From Oscillospiraceae bacterium (GTDB lineage: Bacteria > Bacillota_A > Clostridia > Oscillospirales > Oscillospiraceae), in NCBI GenBank assembly GCA_017470325.1, contig JAFUES010000016.1:1-6274 (forward strand): a stretch of 6,274 nt of DNA, written 5' to 3'. Below, one piece after another: positions 4,858 to 6,274 of this stretch (position 1 is its first letter; each line of letters starts with the position of its first letter). The translations under genes and the position numbers were made by a program. The notes beneath the pieces were generated by a model. That model did not search any database. It saw nothing but the letters and a program-made list of their open reading frames with translations, and was not told the DNA's origin.

Positions 4858-6274
4858 ATGGATATCGCGAAAATGACCGAGCTCTGGGCGGATTTCGTCT
4901 TTGAGGGGAAGCTGAGCCCGGAGATCCGCTACCCCATATCGGACGCCTGGCAGAAGTGCCGGGCCGCCGGCGTGAACCCCTCCGGCGGGGAGGGGCGGCG
5001 CATCGATGTAAACATTCTGGAAAGCGCCCGCAAGGAAAACCAGATGCTCATTTCGCTGGCCCTGCCGGTGATGCGGGAGATCTTTGAGATCGTCCGCGTC
5101 TCCGGTTTCCTGGTGGTGCTGACGGATGCGGCGGGCTATATTCTGGAGATGATGGGCGACGATGAGATCATCTCCAAGTCCAACGATATGCGCTTCATGC
5201 CGGGGGCCAAGTGGAGCAATCTGGAGGTGGGCACCAACGCCATCAGTCTCGCGCTGGATTACGACATGCCGATCCAGACCATCGGGCCGGAGCATTACTG
5301 CGTCACCCATCACGGCTGGACCTGCTCGGCGGCGCCGATCCATGACGTGTACGGAGAGGTCGTGGGCTGCATCAACCTGTCGGGCGACCGGGAAAAAGCC
5401 CACCTGCACACCCTGGGCATGGCCCAGGCTGCGGCCATCGGCATTGAGGGCCAGCTCCGGGAGGCCCGGAACGCGCTGATGATGCACAAGGTGCTGGAGA
5501 GCAGCCAGGATTGCATCCTGCTGTTTGACCAGAAATACGCGCCGACCTGGATGAACAGCGCGGCCAAGGAGCTGCTGAAATGCGACCTTGACAGTCTGCG
5601 GGAAAAAGGGATCCAAAGCGTGATCCCAAGCGCGGATCTCACGCAGCTGAAATCGCGGATGGACGAGAGCTTCTTTTCGGACAATGTGGCGGTGCTGGTG
5701 GACGGGGAGACGATCTACTGCAGCATCACTGTCTGTCCCATGGCGGATCGCTACTGCGCCTTCAGCGTGACGATGCGCCCGCAGACCCAGCTCATCCAGA
5801 CGGCCAACAAGCTGTCCGGAAACCGGGCAAGCTATACCTTCCATAACTTCCTCACGGAAAATGAAAAGATGAAAAAGACCCTCTCGATGGCGGAGAGATT
5901 TGCCCGTTACGAGGGGAATATCCTGATCCAGGGCGAGAGCGGCACGGGCAAAGAGGTGCTGGCCCAGGCGATCCACAACGCCGGCGCGAATGCCGACGGC
6001 CCCTTCGTGACGGTCAACTGCGCCTCGATCCCCCTGGATCTGTTTGAGATGGAGCTGTTCGGCTATGACCCGGTGGCCTTTCCCGGGCGCGCCGCCGAAG
6101 GAAAGCCGGGACGTTTCGAGCTGGCGGATAAGGGGACCCTGTTCCTGGACGCGGTGTCCGCCATCCCGCTGGATATGCAGATCAAGCTCCTGCAGGCGGT
6201 GGAAACCCATACCATCCAGCGCCTGGGCAGCAACAATCCCATCAAGCTGGACATCCGGATCATCGCGGCCAGCA
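4858..6274 (+). CDS. AcoR/DhaR-type GAF-PAS-AAA+ transcriptional regulator with degenerate sigma-54 motifs, partial
   Basis: At least 472 residues are present and the frame leaves the window at the right edge, so any C-terminal helix-turn-helix is unseen. The start at 4858 follows AGAGGTG (4847-4853), 10 bp after lplA. An N-terminal sensor region with an AcoR-like GAF domain (about 60-200) is recognised from PGAKWSNLEVGTNAISLAL (115-133) and WTCSAAPIHDVYGEVVG (154-170). A PAS-like domain follows (about 205-305; ILLFDQKYAPTWMNSAAKELL). The AAA+ domain begins near 328 and has an intact Walker A, GESGTGKE (359-366). Two hallmark motifs are altered: the sigma-54-contacting GAFTGA loop is VAFPGR (406-411), and Walker B ends FLDA, with Ala432 replacing the catalytic Glu. 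The rest of the AAA+ domain reads as family-typical (VNCASIP, ELFGY, GRFELADKGTLFLD) with no frameshift. It probably senses acetoin or a related metabolite and controls the divergent aco operon, but not by classical sigma-54 activation. Confidence 0.88.
   Translation, partial: MDIAKMTELWADFVFEGKLSPEIRYPISDAWQKCRAAGVNPSGGEGRRIDVNILESARKENQMLISLALPVMREIFEIVRVSGFLVVLTDAAGYILEMMGDDEIISKSNDMRFMPGAKWSNLEVGTNAISLALDYDMPIQTIGPEHYCVTHHGWTCSAAPIHDVYGEVVGCINLSGDREKAHLHTLGMAQAAAIGIEGQLREARNALMMHKVLESSQDCILLFDQKYAPTWMNSAAKELLKCDLDSLREKGIQSVIPSADLTQLKSRMDESFFSDNVAVLVDGETIYCSITVCPMADRYCAFSVTMRPQTQLIQTANKLSGNRASYTFHNFLTENEKMKKTLSMAERFARYEGNILIQGESGTGKEVLAQAIHNAGANADGPFVTVNCASIPLDLFEMELFGYDPVAFPGRAAEGKPGRFELADKGTLFLDAVSAIPLDMQIKLLQAVETHTIQRLGSNNPIKLDIRIIAAS

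Noticed and set aside
4810..6210. Long minus-strand open frame antisense to the regulator
   Set aside because: The plus strand encodes an unbroken GAF-PAS-AAA+ protein with family motifs. The antisense translation is low-complexity His/Arg/Leu-rich with no recognisable domain.

Overview
The window looks like chromosomal DNA from a GC-rich anaerobic Firmicute, probably a clostridial or Oscillospiraceae-type bacterium. The basis is strong AGGAGG-type ribosome binding sites, compact operons, GC-rich codons and an AT-richer control region. The species call is inference, because no rRNA or other marker gene is present.

Left part (1-3396, all minus strand): an acetoin dehydrogenase operon read right to left as acoA (E1 alpha), acoB (E1 beta), acoX (NAD-kinase-like accessory protein) and the first 98 codons of acoC (E2, lipoyl domain), which runs off the left edge. 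acoA and acoB overlap by ATGA. acoB and acoX are separated by 110 bp containing a perfect 12-bp-stem hairpin.

Middle (3397-3854): a divergent control region of about 460 bp with no convincing gene. It holds a near-consensus sigma-70-type promoter for aco (TTGAGA-17-TATAAT, minus strand) and a plausible one for the rightward genes (TTGCAT-17-TATGAT). It also holds several perfect inverted repeats, some overlapping promoter elements, and an 8-base motif (TGAGATTT) that occurs four times.

Right part (3855-6274, plus strand): lplA, a lipoate-protein ligase that could lipoylate the AcoC lipoyl domain, followed after 10 bp by an AcoR/DhaR-type regulator (GAF, PAS-like and AAA+ domains) cut by the right edge. 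The regulator resembles sigma-54 enhancer-binding proteins, but its GAFTGA loop reads VAFPGR and its Walker B reads FLDA instead of FLDE. Its Walker A is intact.

Taken together, the genes encode an enzyme complex that cleaves acetoin to acetaldehyde and acetyl-CoA, the ligase that can attach its lipoate cofactor, and a sensor/regulator. The most notable point is that the regulator appears to have lost the residues for sigma-54 activation, while the aco operon carries a sigma-70-type promoter. This suggests the regulator controls the system in a sigma-54-independent way.
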